Assembly (NCBI GenBank): GCA_964608915.1 | Contig: CAZSQA010000029.1 | Span: forward strand, 1-64,000 | Reading direction: 5' to 3' | From: QWQI01 sp964608915 | GTDB taxonomy: Bacteria; Planctomycetota; Planctomycetia; Isosphaerales; Isosphaeraceae | Length of the DNA stretch: 64,000 bases | In this document: positions 16,284 through 24,959 of the stretch, one piece after another | Layout of the letters: every line of letters starts with the position of its first letter | Numbering within the stretch: the stretch's first letter is position 1 | Made by a program: the position numbers and the translations under genes | Notes under the pieces: generated by a model | Seen by the model: only the letters and a program-made list of their open reading frames with translations | What the model was told of the DNA's origin: nothing | Database searches by the model: none

Positions 16284-17330
16284 TCAGACGATCTCGCGCA
16301 AGGCGTTTTCCAGACAATCGATCTGGTCGTCGGTGCCGACGGTGATGCGTAATGCCGCTTCGCGACCGGGGTAGCGCATCAGACGCACGAGGATATCGCG
16401 ATCTCGCAAGGCTTCGTAAACCTTTTCGGCGGGCGGGCCACCTTCGCACCAGACGAAATTCGCCTGGCTGGGTGGCACAAGATAGCCGAGTTCCGCTACG
16501 AAAGCCGCCAGTCGATCACGTGTGGCCAGAATTTTGGCTCTGGTTGCCCGGAGCCAGGCCTGGTCTTCCAGCGCCGCGATACCGCCAGCCAGCGATAGCA
16601 TATCGCAATTGTAGGAATCCTTGACTTTGTTCAGCCCGGAGATGATCTCGGTGCTGGCGATGCAATAGCCGATCCGCAGGCCAGCCAGGGCATAGCCTTT
16701 CGAAAGCGTTCGGCTGACGATGACATTCGGGTGTGTTTTGACGAGTTCCACGCAGTTCGTGTCCGCGAAGTCGGCATAAGCTTCATCCACCACCAGCGGG
16801 CAGGGCAGGGTTTCCGCCAGTTTCGCCACCTGATCAGGGGCCATGGCCGTGCCTGAGGGCGAATTGGGATTCGCGAGATAAAACATCGCCGGTTTTTCGA
16901 GATTTCGCAAATGCTCTGGTTCGAGCGTCCAGTTCACGGGGAATTCGACGGCCTGGAATCGAGCATTTTGAATTTGAGCGAGCGTTTCGTAGAGAATGTA
17001 ACCGGGTTGTGCGGAAGCGACAGGCCTGGTTGAATCCGCGAACGCACGAGTCAATATCGTCAGGATGTCGTCGGAACCGTTGCCGGCCAGGACCTGGTCG
17101 GGATGAACCCCATGAAGATGAGCGACCGTTTCGCGGAATTTCGTGGCGAGGGGGTCGGGATAGAGACGCAACCGGCCGCCGAGGAGGATCGGCATCATGG
17201 CTTCGGCCACGCGATTGCTGGGCGGATAGGGATTTTCGTTCGTGTTGAGTTTGACGAAAGTGCGGTCGCGTGGCTGTTCACCGGGAACGTAGCCGGTCAT
17301 CGTGTCGATATGGGGCAGAAAGTAGCTCAT
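16284..17330 (-). CDS. hisC: Histidinol-phosphate aminotransferase
   Basis: A 348-residue PLP-dependent class I/II aminotransferase that converts imidazole-acetol phosphate to histidinol phosphate. Near 28-34 it has KLNTNENPYPP, the HisC substrate signature. ANPNSPSG lies at 153-160 and Asp182 binds the PLP nitrogen (VDEAYADF). Lys211 in SRTLSKGYALAGLRIGY forms the Schiff base. It lies downstream of hisD and a GNAT gene on the same strand, consistent with a small operon, and precedes larA by 66 bp. Confidence 0.92.
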   Translation of the reverse strand: MSYFLPHIDTMTGYVPGEQPRDRTFVKLNTNENPYPPSNRVAEAMMPILLGGRLRLYPDPLATKFRETVAHLHGVHPDQVLAGNGSDDILTILTRAFADSTRPVASAQPGYILYETLAQIQNARFQAVEFPVNWTLEPEHLRNLEKPAMFYLANPNSPSGTAMAPDQVAKLAETLPCPLVVDEAYADFADTNCVELVKTHPNVIVSRTLSKGYALAGLRIGYCIASTEIISGLNKVKDSYNCDMLSLAGGIAALEDQAWLRATRAKILATRDRLAAFVAELGYLVPPSQANFVWCEGGPPAEKVYEALRDRDILVRLMRYPGREAALRITVGTDDQIDCLENALREIV

Positions 17331-17406
17331 GGCGTCAGTTCTCGTCGCGGGTTTTCGAAAGTCCGGTCGTTTGGCGAGATTTTATCGTCAGCTCGCCGTT
17401 CGGAAG

Positions 17407-17913
17407 TCATCTGGATTTGTCTGAGATGGGCGGTGCCGACGCCGCCAGGCGTTCGAGCGGATCACCCGTCAGACGCTGCACGGTCCATTCGTCCATTCCG
17501 ATGGCACCGATGGAACGGTAAAAGGCGATCGCAGGGGCATTCCAGTCCAGCACGGACCATTCGAACCGGCCATAATCGCGGTCGACGGCGATCTTCGCCA
17601 GGCTCGAAATCAAGGCCTTGCCGATACCCTTGCGGCGGTGTTTTTCACGCACGTAAAGGTCTTCGAGATAAATCCCCGGCTTGCCCAGAAAGGTGCTGAA
17701 ATTGGTGAAAAAGAGGGCGAAGCCCGCAGGTTCGCTGTCCCATTCAGCCATGATGGCTTCGATGACGGGCCGTGGACCGAACAGATGCTCACGAAATTGC
17801 TCGGCCGTGGCGACCATTTCATGCTCGAGCTTTTCGTAAAACGCCAGTTCCCGGATATGGGCGACGATCGTCGGGCAATCGTCGGGCGTAGCAGGGCGAA
17901 TCTGAAGACTCAT
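17407..17913 (-). CDS. GNAT N-acetyltransferase (diamine acetyltransferase-like)
   Basis: A 168-residue GNAT acetyltransferase. The acetyl-CoA loop is visible as VREKHRRKGIGKALISSLAKIA, and LEDLYVREKH and FEWSVLDWNAPAIAFYRSIGA match the spermidine/diamine and thialysine acetyltransferase subfamily. It lies between hisD and hisC on the same strand. A role in histidine metabolism is not suggested by the family. The acceptor amine is unknown. Start MSLQI at 17913 is preferred over an ATG two codons upstream. Confidence 0.82.
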   Translation of the reverse strand: MSLQIRPATPDDCPTIVAHIRELAFYEKLEHEMVATAEQFREHLFGPRPVIEAIMAEWDSEPAGFALFFTNFSTFLGKPGIYLEDLYVREKHRRKGIGKALISSLAKIAVDRDYGRFEWSVLDWNAPAIAFYRSIGAIGMDEWTVQRLTGDPLERLAASAPPISDKSR

Positions 17914-17992
17914 GATCATACATCCGTCGTGGTTCGTATCGATGCGGTTCGGAATCAGGGAATTCGAAAAATCGAGCGACTTCGAAGCCGTT

Positions 17993-19372
17993 TCATTCGA
18001 TGCGGCCTGAAGTTCGCACCGTGACGCTGGCTTTGTGTGCTGTCAGCCCTTCGATTTCGGCAAGGCGGGTGATATCGCCCGCGATCTGATTCAGGCCTTT
18101 TTCGGTCAGCCCGATCATGCTGGTCGAACGCAGAAAGTGGTTGGCCGTCAGGCCGCTTGCCCAGCGAGCCGTGCCGCCCGTGGGCAAGACGTGCGATGGG
18201 CCAGCTGCATAGTCGCCAGCCGCGACAGGCGTGTGATGGCCCAGAAATATCGCCCCGGCGTCAGTCAGCCGTTCGGCGAGTCGTTCCGGGTCGGTGGTCG
18301 AAATGTGCAGGTGCTCGGGGGCCATACGGTTGGTGAGCTCGACGGCTGCATCTTCGTCGGCCACGCGCACGAGTGCGCCGAAGCTTTCCAGGCTGTCGCG
18401 GGCCAGCTCGCCGCGGGAGAGTCGTCCGAGCTGGTCTTCCAGTGCCTGGGCGACACGTTCGATGAGCGATTCGTCCCAGGTGACCAGCAGCGACGATCCT
18501 GGCGAGTGCTCGGCCTGGCTGATGAGATCCGCTGCGATGAAATCAGGCCTGGCGCTCGAATCGGCGATAAGGATGACTTCGCTGGGGCCTGCAATGGAGT
18601 CGATATCGACATGACCGAACACGGCCTTTTTGGCCAGAGCGACGAACAGGTTGCCAGGGCCGACGATCTTGTCGACCGGCGCGATACCTTCGACCCCGTA
18701 AGCCAATGCCCCCACGGCTTGGGCTCCGCCGACGCGATAAACTTCCGTTACCCCCAGCCGGTGGCAGGCCGCGAGCAGGTCGTCGTTATATCCCCCGAAA
18801 GGCGTGGGAGGAACGACGACCGCGATTTCCCGCACGCCAGCCGCCTGGGCGGGTACGACAGTCATGATCAGGCTGGAAGGGTATGCCGCTGCGCCGCCCG
18901 GAATGCACACGCCGACGCGTTTCAAGGGGCGGTAGCGTAGCCAGATCTTGCCATCGATGGTCGTAAGCGGTTTCGAATCGTGATGCAGAATCGAATGCTG
19001 GTATGCCAGAACGTTGGCCCGGATCCGGTCGATCGTTGCCAGATATTCCGGGGCAGCCTTCGCTGCTGCGGCTTCCAACTCGGCCTGGCTGACTCGCATC
19101 GTGTCCGGCGTGAGAGATTTGCCGTCGAGAGCCTCGGTGTATTTCAACAGCGCTTTCAACCCTGATTCGCGGATCCCGGCCAGGATACGATCGACCACGG
19201 ATACAGGTGAAAGGGCTTCTCCGAAGACTTTTTCCGTGAGTTCGCGACCCCTCGTGCTGACGATGTCGCCCCGGGGCGATAAACTGCGTCGTAGATTCTC
19301 GAGGAATGCTTCGCCTTCTCCTGGATTCCGAACGAGGTCGAGGCGCTTCATGGAAGGAAAGACGGCGTTCAT
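17993..19372 (-). CDS. hisD: Histidinol dehydrogenase
   Basis: A 459-residue zinc- and NAD-dependent histidinol dehydrogenase, the last two oxidations of histidine synthesis. Motifs seen are RVGVCIPGGAAAYPSSLIMTV, the VGGAQAVGALAYG block, DKIVGPGN, DSIAGPSEV, the zinc-ligand region SQAEHSPGS, and APEHLHI near the C-terminus. Start 19372 has AGGA at some distance; MKRLDL at 19351 is an alternative. It is the first gene of the hisD-GNAT-hisC group, and hisB lies 32 kb away. Confidence 0.93.
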   Translation of the reverse strand: MNAVFPSMKRLDLVRNPGEGEAFLENLRRSLSPRGDIVSTRGRELTEKVFGEALSPVSVVDRILAGIRESGLKALLKYTEALDGKSLTPDTMRVSQAELEAAAAKAAPEYLATIDRIRANVLAYQHSILHHDSKPLTTIDGKIWLRYRPLKRVGVCIPGGAAAYPSSLIMTVVPAQAAGVREIAVVVPPTPFGGYNDDLLAACHRLGVTEVYRVGGAQAVGALAYGVEGIAPVDKIVGPGNLFVALAKKAVFGHVDIDSIAGPSEVILIADSSARPDFIAADLISQAEHSPGSSLLVTWDESLIERVAQALEDQLGRLSRGELARDSLESFGALVRVADEDAAVELTNRMAPEHLHISTTDPERLAERLTDAGAIFLGHHTPVAAGDYAAGPSHVLPTGGTARWASGLTANHFLRSTSMIGLTEKGLNQIAGDITRLAEIEGLTAHKASVTVRTSGRIE

Positions 19373-19685
19373 GCTTGAGCTGCGGTCCTGACCGATGGGG
19401 ATTCGGCGCGAACGGCGGATCGCTCAGACGCGAAAGCCGGTCGCCGGGCGGTTCCCGGAAAAATTGATGATTCAGTTATACCGGATTTGGTCATTTCCCG
19501 TGAACTGCAGTATCGAAGTGCGGAGGATTTCGTTTGCGTAAGCAGGGCCGTTCGATTACCAATGAGACATAAGACACTCCTTCCTTTTCAGGGAATTCAG
19601 TCGAAAAACGGCCTGGTCTCGCGTACTGCCGCCCGGTCCTCCGGGTGTTCGTCGCGGAATCGAGGACATCGAAGGGGCAATTCGG
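19373..19685. other. 313-bp divergent gap
   Basis: Separates the divergent hisD group and the FkbM gene, so it should carry both promoters. No convincing promoter pair or gene is visible. Confidence 0.4.
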
Positions 19686-20567
19686 ATGATCGATCGAAAG
19701 AGCTTCCTGCAAGGCATCGGATTCACCTCTCTGGGGGCGGTCGCCGGGCACTTCGTACCGAGAACGGTGCACGAATTTCGCGGGCTCATGAAAGATCGGG
19801 CTGCTGCGAATGAACCGGTCAGGCCCTGGAAGCCAGCCCCGAAGCGCCAGGCCAACCCTTCGCCGCCGCCTTTGACGCCCCCGGACAAATCCTACTCCCA
19901 GGCCGGAGAGGACCGAATTGTGAGCTTCATCTTCGGCTACCTCCAGAACCGGGAGCCAATGACTTATCTGGACATCGGGGCCTATCATCCGACGCTGATC
20001 AACAATACCTACCTGTTTTACGAGCAGGGGGGAACAGGCGTGCTCGTCGAGCCGAACGTGGACATCTGCAAGGTCTTACGTGAGGTTCGCCCGAACGACA
20101 CGGTGCTTGAAGCCGGTATCGGAATCACGGCTCAGCGTGAGGCCGACTATTACCGGATGACCGAACCTTCCTGGAACACATTTTCGAAGGAAGAGGCCGA
20201 GCATCAGGAAGAGGTCACGAATGGACGGATACGTATCCGTGAAGTCGTGAAAATGCCGCTACTGGATATCAATCAGGTCATGGCCGATCATTTCGCCGGG
20301 AAAGCTCCCGCATATGTTTCGATCGACGCCGAGGGAATTCACTTCGAAATCCTCAAATCGATCGATTTCGCCAGATTTCGGCCGAAAGTCATCTGCATCG
20401 AGACGCTTGTCTCAGGCACGACGCGAAAAATTCCCGAAATCGGCGAATTCATGCAGTCGAAAAATTACGACGAACGAGGGGCGACTTTCGTCAACTCGAT
20501 ATTCGTCGACAATCAGGTGCTCGAAAAGTATGAGGATGAGCTTAAGAAGACCGAGAAAAAAGATTGA
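19686..20567 (+). CDS. FkbM-family methyltransferase with Tat-like N-terminus
   Basis: A 293-residue SAM-dependent methyltransferase of the FkbM family, which usually O-methylates sugars or polyketides. The core is residues about 88-270: TYLDIGAYHPTLINNTY (motif I), GVLVEPNVDICKVL, VSIDAEGIHFEILKSIDF. The N-terminus (DRKSFLQGIGFTSLGAVAG) is arranged like a Tat signal (Arg-Lys in place of Arg-Arg). A Pro-rich linker follows (55-66). An exported or membrane-tethered SAM enzyme would be odd, so the N-terminus may be an anchor. Nothing nearby suggests the acceptor. Confidence 0.82.
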   Translation: MIDRKSFLQGIGFTSLGAVAGHFVPRTVHEFRGLMKDRAAANEPVRPWKPAPKRQANPSPPPLTPPDKSYSQAGEDRIVSFIFGYLQNREPMTYLDIGAYHPTLINNTYLFYEQGGTGVLVEPNVDICKVLREVRPNDTVLEAGIGITAQREADYYRMTEPSWNTFSKEEAEHQEEVTNGRIRIREVVKMPLLDINQVMADHFAGKAPAYVSIDAEGIHFEILKSIDFARFRPKVICIETLVSGTTRKIPEIGEFMQSKNYDERGATFVNSIFVDNQVLEKYEDELKKTEKKD

Positions 20568-20619
20568 ACTCGGTCGCCGCGGACTTTCCGGCGGCGATTC
20601 GTAATCGCCTAAAAGACTT

Positions 20620-20650
20620 AAGAGCCGCTCTCACGAGTCCGGCGGCTCTT
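20620..20650. terminator. Terminator-like hairpin between convergent genes
   Basis: AAGAGCCGC and GCGGCTCTT form a perfect 9-bp stem with a 13-nt loop. Read on the - strand it is followed by AAGTCTTTT, fitting termination of the secreted-protein gene at 20691-21224. Its position also suits the convergent FkbM gene. Confidence 0.5.
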
Positions 20651-20690
20651 GCACTTCGGGATGCGTCTCGTTTTCGAATCCGAAGATCGA

Positions 20691-21224
20691 TCACCAGAAT
20701 CCGATATATGGCCCGAAGCCTGGCGGGCCGAAGGGGCCGAAGGGGCCCCAGGCTCCCGGACCAGCCCAGCCGCCCCATCCGTATGAGCGGAAGCCCAGGC
20801 CATATGGCATGCCGAATCCGCCGTAGCCCCAACCGGAATAGCCCCAGCCAGGCGAAACGGTGCGAATGACAGTCGTGGTAGGCACATAGACGATGCGACG
20901 AGTCGTCGCGACGACCTGGGGATTCGCGGCCTGTGCGGCCGCGGGTTGACGAGGCGGCGGCAAAGGCCTGGCCTGAGGCTGCTGGGCGGCCAGCATCATC
21001 GTGCCATCGCCCTGGGCGACATAATTGTAACCTTCGTAAGGAACCAGTGTTCCAGCGGCGAACTTCTCGGTGCCTTCAGGCATGCCGTAAGCGACACCCG
21101 GCAGCGGGCGAGGCGCGTCCTGCCAGGCATGCAAGACGGGGCAAAGTATGTTCAGACCGGCCCACGCGGCCAGAGCGGCGGTCGCGATTCTGAGTCTTTG
21201 TCGGTGCAACATTGGTAGGCTCAT
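20691..21224 (-). CDS. Secreted Gly/Trp/Tyr-rich protein
   Basis: A 177-residue exported protein. A signal peptide (about 1-32) is followed by a small unrecognised region containing PYEGYNYVAQGDGTMML, a Pro/Ala/Gln linker, and a C-terminal tail of about 50 residues dominated by Gly, Trp, Tyr, Phe and Pro. No catalytic motif is seen. The tail suggests a surface or matrix protein. MSLPML at 21224 is preferred to the frame start at 21251. Confidence 0.65.
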   Translation of the reverse strand: MSLPMLHRQRLRIATAALAAWAGLNILCPVLHAWQDAPRPLPGVAYGMPEGTEKFAAGTLVPYEGYNYVAQGDGTMMLAAQQPQARPLPPPRQPAAAQAANPQVVATTRRIVYVPTTTVIRTVSPGWGYSGWGYGGFGMPYGLGFRSYGWGGWAGPGAWGPFGPFGPPGFGPYIGFW

Positions 21225-21482
21225 CGTGGTGCGATCATGAGGCTGTCGCACAATTGCGGGTCCTGGATCACGCGACCCGATCCGACGTTTCGCGGATCAG
21301 ACGAAAGCGTTCTGAAGACTCGATTTTACGACGTGTCGGTCTATCCAGGCAAGGGATTCGGAAAAATCGGAAAATCCGGAACGTCCATGAGATTCGCTGT
21401 TCGAGAGATCTGGTAACATTTCGTTTCGGACCGTCTGCGAACTCCTGGTCATTCGCAGGTTCGGAGACATCCAGGATTTCGC

Positions 21483-23693
21483 ATGTCTGGCTTTCGTCGC
21501 TATCGCAAACTCTTCGAGCCTCAATCGATGATTCGAACGCTTTTTCTGACTCTGGCGCTGAGTGTCGCGATTTGTTCCGCCACGGGTATCGACGACCCTG
21601 AAATCCTCATCGCCGACTTCGAAGGCGAGGATTACGGAGCCTGGAAAGTCACGGGCGATGCTTTCGGTACTGCACCTGCCCGGGGCACGCTTCAGGGGCA
21701 AATGGCGGTCAGCGGTTTCGAAGGCCGGGGGCTCGTCAATTCGTTTCGGGGCGGCGACGGCTCGACGGGGGCTCTGGCATCTCCTGAATTTCGGATCGAT
21801 CGGAAATTCCTACGGTTTCTCATCGGTGGCGGTCGCGACGAGAACAGACTTCGGATGACTCTGAACGTCGGGGGCAAGGTCGTGCGATCCATGACCGGTC
21901 CCAACGACAGCCCCGGCGGAAGCGAAGCACTGGCACTCGCCGGGTGGGACGTAAGCGAATTTCTCGGTCAGAAGGCGATCATACGGATCGAAGATCAGGC
22001 GACCGGCGGCTGGGGGCATATCAACGTCGATCAGATCGTCCTGACGAACGCCACGCCGCCCATGCCTCTGAAAGACGCATTCAGGGAGCTGACGGCCAGC
22101 CATCGTTATCTCATGTTGCCCGTGAAGAATGGCTCACCGAAACGGAAAGTGACGTTTTTCGTCGACAGTCTGGAGGTCGTTCGAAACGACATCGAACTGG
22201 CCGATGGCACCCCTGACTGGTGGGCGCTGATGGATATCGCGCGCTGGAGGGGAAAGCGGCTGAAGCTCGTTGTGGACACTCTTCCCGGCGATTCGAAAGC
22301 GCTGGCATCGATCGAACAGCGGGACGCGATCGACGATGCTGCGAGCCTCTACCGCGAACCGTTGCGGGGGCAATTGCATTTTTCGCCCCGGCGAGGCTGG
22401 AACAACGACCCCAACGGGCTCGTCCATTTCGGCGGCGAATATCACATGTTCTTTCAGCATAACCCTTATGGCTGGGGCTGGGGGAACATGCACTGGGGGC
22501 ATGCCGTGAGCCGGGATCTGGTGAATTGGGAGGAATTGGGCGACGTGCTCTGGCCCGACAGATTCGGGCCGATGTTCAGCGGGTCGGCCGTGGTCGACCA
22601 TGCGAACGTCAGTGGCCTGGGCACGAAGGATAAGCCACCGCTGCTTCTGTTTTACACAGCCGCGGGCGATCCGGCCGTGCAGTGCCTGGCTTCGAGTACG
22701 GACGGACGGACGTTCGCGAAATTCGAGCGGAACCCCGTGGTCGGACAGGTGACCGGTGGGAATCGTGACCCGAAAGTCATCTGGCATGAGCCTTCGAAAC
22801 GTTGGGTCATGGTGCTTTATGTCGAAAAGCCCGGGGGACAGCATACGATCCACTTCTTCGTTTCCGGGAACCTGATCGACTGGAAACTGGCCAGCCTGTT
22901 CGAAGGCGACAAGACGCCCGGCCGATTCATGTACGAATGCCCTGACTTTTTCCCGCTCGCGATCGACGGCGATCCGGCGAAAACCGCCTGGGTACTTATG
23001 GCGGCCGATGGCCAGTATGCACTCGGCGATTTCGACGGAAAGACGTTCACGGCTTCTCATTCCAGGCTGAAAAGTCAGCAGGGCCGTGGTTTTTACGCGG
23101 CGCAGACGTTCGCCGACATTCCGCGTGAAGATGGCCGCAGGATCCGCATCGGCTGGTGGCAGACGGAGACTCGCGGAATGCCGTTCAACCAGTCGATGAC
23201 ACTGCCGCATGAAATGAAACTTGTCAGCACGCCCGATGGCCCGAGGATCACGAATGCACCGGTGCGTGAGATCGACAAATTGCGTGGCACGGGCAGTATC
23301 GTTTCGAACGTGACAGTCAGGGCAGGATCGCCGAACACTCTGGCTCATTTCGATGCCGAATTGGCCGAAGTTCGAATGCGATTCGAGCCGGGGAATGCGA
23401 AGGTGACGCTGCGTGCGAGAGGAGCCTTGGTCGAGATCGACCCTGTGGCATCGACCTTGAAAGTTCGCGACCATGTCGTGCCGATCCCGAAATCGAAGAT
23501 GATGGACCTGATCCTGTATTGCGATCGTACGGGGCTGGAAATTTTCGCCTCGGGTGGTCTCGTCTACGTGCCGTTTCCGTATCAACCTCAACCGGACGAT
23601 CGACGATTCGGCATCGAAGTCGATGGAGGTGATGTCCGTTTCGAAACGATCGAATTTCATGAGATGCGATCGATCTGGAATTCGGATCGATGA
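21483..23693 (+). CDS. Exported GH32 beta-fructosidase with CBM66-like N-terminal domain
   Basis: A 736-residue levan/inulin/sucrose-type fructosidase. A signal peptide (about 16-35) is followed by a jelly-roll region (about 40-185; ADFEGEDYGAWKVTGDAFG, WGHINVDQI) typical of fructan-binding CBM66-like modules. A GH32 five-blade propeller and C-terminal sandwich follow. The catalytic set is visible: NDPNG near 308 (nucleophile Asp), NRDPK near 427 (RDP), and YECPDF near 485 (acid/base Glu). AGGA precedes 21483; the ATG at 21528 gives a shorter signal peptide. No transporter or PTS genes are adjacent. Confidence 0.92.
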   Translation: MSGFRRYRKLFEPQSMIRTLFLTLALSVAICSATGIDDPEILIADFEGEDYGAWKVTGDAFGTAPARGTLQGQMAVSGFEGRGLVNSFRGGDGSTGALASPEFRIDRKFLRFLIGGGRDENRLRMTLNVGGKVVRSMTGPNDSPGGSEALALAGWDVSEFLGQKAIIRIEDQATGGWGHINVDQIVLTNATPPMPLKDAFRELTASHRYLMLPVKNGSPKRKVTFFVDSLEVVRNDIELADGTPDWWALMDIARWRGKRLKLVVDTLPGDSKALASIEQRDAIDDAASLYREPLRGQLHFSPRRGWNNDPNGLVHFGGEYHMFFQHNPYGWGWGNMHWGHAVSRDLVNWEELGDVLWPDRFGPMFSGSAVVDHANVSGLGTKDKPPLLLFYTAAGDPAVQCLASSTDGRTFAKFERNPVVGQVTGGNRDPKVIWHEPSKRWVMVLYVEKPGGQHTIHFFVSGNLIDWKLASLFEGDKTPGRFMYECPDFFPLAIDGDPAKTAWVLMAADGQYALGDFDGKTFTASHSRLKSQQGRGFYAAQTFADIPREDGRRIRIGWWQTETRGMPFNQSMTLPHEMKLVSTPDGPRITNAPVREIDKLRGTGSIVSNVTVRAGSPNTLAHFDAELAEVRMRFEPGNAKVTLRARGALVEIDPVASTLKVRDHVVPIPKSKMMDLILYCDRTGLEIFASGGLVYVPFPYQPQPDDRRFGIEVDGGDVRFETIEFHEMRSIWNSDR

Positions 23694-23754
23694 ACGTCAG
23701 GTGAGTAAAAAGTCATGGGATTGCCGCGATCCCGGAAATGAACCAGCCTGCGAA

Positions 23755-24336
23755 TCAAATCCTGGCGTAATGCCGCAGCCGGACACGGTCCTCCAGCACT
23801 TCTTCGATGAGCCGCCAGCCCCATGCCGGTTTGATCTCAGGTCGTTTGTGCGGAGTCAGGATGACGAGCACCGGTGCGACCTGCGTCAAACGCAGGCAAA
23901 CTTGCGGCAATAATCCGGAATCGGCCAGATGGAGCGCGAAAGAGCAGAAGACGGCTTCGAACGATCGGGAATCGAGCGATCCGCGCGAGATCGAAACGAA
24001 ATCCTCTTTCAGGGCTTCCTTGCCTGTGCGGTTGAGATAAGCCGGACCTGTGAAAGGATCGGCTCCGATGACATGCTGGAATCCGCGACTGAGAAACACG
24101 CTCGAAATCTCTCCGGAGCCACAGGCGAGGTCAAGAATGCGGGCGTCCGTATCGGGCGCGTGCCGTTCGATCCAACTCTCGACGAGCCTGCTCACGATCG
24201 GCTCGTGCGGGTTGGCATAATCCGCGGCATGTGCGGCATAATATCCCTGAGTACCGAGAATGTCGTATCCGGGCCGAACAGGCGCAGGTGCCGGCGGCGA
24301 TTTTCGGGACGGACGTGAGGAACGCGGTCGTGCCAT
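23755..24336 (-). CDS. Class I SAM-dependent methyltransferase
   Basis: A 193-residue methyltransferase. Motif I ARILDLACGSGEISSVFLSRG lies near 75-95, with GADPFTG after it and AVFCSFALHLAD as motif IV. A basic, Pro-rich N-terminus (1-25) precedes the domain. ATG 24336 shares a CATG palindrome with the divergent maf start at 24335; an in-frame GTG at 24360 would extend it further into maf. The substrate is unknown. Confidence 0.78.
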   Translation of the reverse strand: MARPRSSRPSRKSPPAPAPVRPGYDILGTQGYYAAHAADYANPHEPIVSRLVESWIERHAPDTDARILDLACGSGEISSVFLSRGFQHVIGADPFTGPAYLNRTGKEALKEDFVSISRGSLDSRSFEAVFCSFALHLADSGLLPQVCLRLTQVAPVLVILTPHKRPEIKPAWGWRLIEEVLEDRVRLRHYARI

Positions 24337-24940
24337 GACGACACTGATTCTGGCCAGCACATCGGTTTATCGCAAGGCTCTCCTGGAGCGGCTGGGGCTG
24401 GCGATCGAGTGTATCGCCCCCGGAGTCGACGAAGCGTCGTATCAGACGAAAACGATGGCTCCGAAACAGCTTGCCGAAGAGCTTGCAAGTGCCAAGGCTC
24501 GGGCGGTCGCAGTGCGGAATCCCGGCCGAATCATCATCGGCGGCGATCAGCTGCTGTCTTTCGAGGGCCAGGTGTTAGGGAAGCCGGGGACATTCGAAAA
24601 TGCCGTGGCGCAATTGATGCGTCTCAGTGGGCGAACTCATGAACTGGTGACGGCGATGTCGGTCATCAGCCCTGACGGAGTGGAACATCGACACACGGAT
24701 GTCTCGTGCATGACGATGCGAACGCTCGACCGTGAACGTATCGAACGCTATGTGAGGCTTGACATGCCCCTGGATTGCGCGGGTTCGTACAAAATCGAAT
24801 CGGGCGGGATCGCTCTGTTCGCAGCGATCTCATCCGCGGACCAGTCGGCGATCACAGGACTGCCGCTGATGGCTCTGACGGCGATTCTGGAACGGCTCGG
24901 CGTGACCGTTCCTGGCGATTTCGAAAAGTCTTCGAAATGA
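24335..24940 (+). CDS. Maf-like nucleotide pyrophosphatase
   Basis: A 201-residue Maf/YceF family protein. The family hydrolyses non-canonical nucleoside triphosphates and is linked to septum control. It begins MTTLILASTSVYRKALLERLGL and contains IIIGGDQLLSFEGQVLGKPG (active-site loop), LSGRTHELVTAMSV, and the terminal SSADQSAITGLPLMAL. GAGGAA lies 13 nt upstream. The start codon overlaps the start of the divergent methyltransferase gene. It is followed closely by the DNMT2-type gene. Confidence 0.9.
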   Translation: MTTLILASTSVYRKALLERLGLAIECIAPGVDEASYQTKTMAPKQLAEELASAKARAVAVRNPGRIIIGGDQLLSFEGQVLGKPGTFENAVAQLMRLSGRTHELVTAMSVISPDGVEHRHTDVSCMTMRTLDRERIERYVRLDMPLDCAGSYKIESGGIALFAAISSADQSAITGLPLMALTAILERLGVTVPGDFEKSSK

Positions 24941-24959
24941 AATGGAAAGTGCGAACACG

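Noticed and set aside
22134..23660. A 508-codon open frame on the - strand
   Set aside because: Antisense to the GH32 gene, whose catalytic motifs are intact. The frame is open only because of the coding bias.
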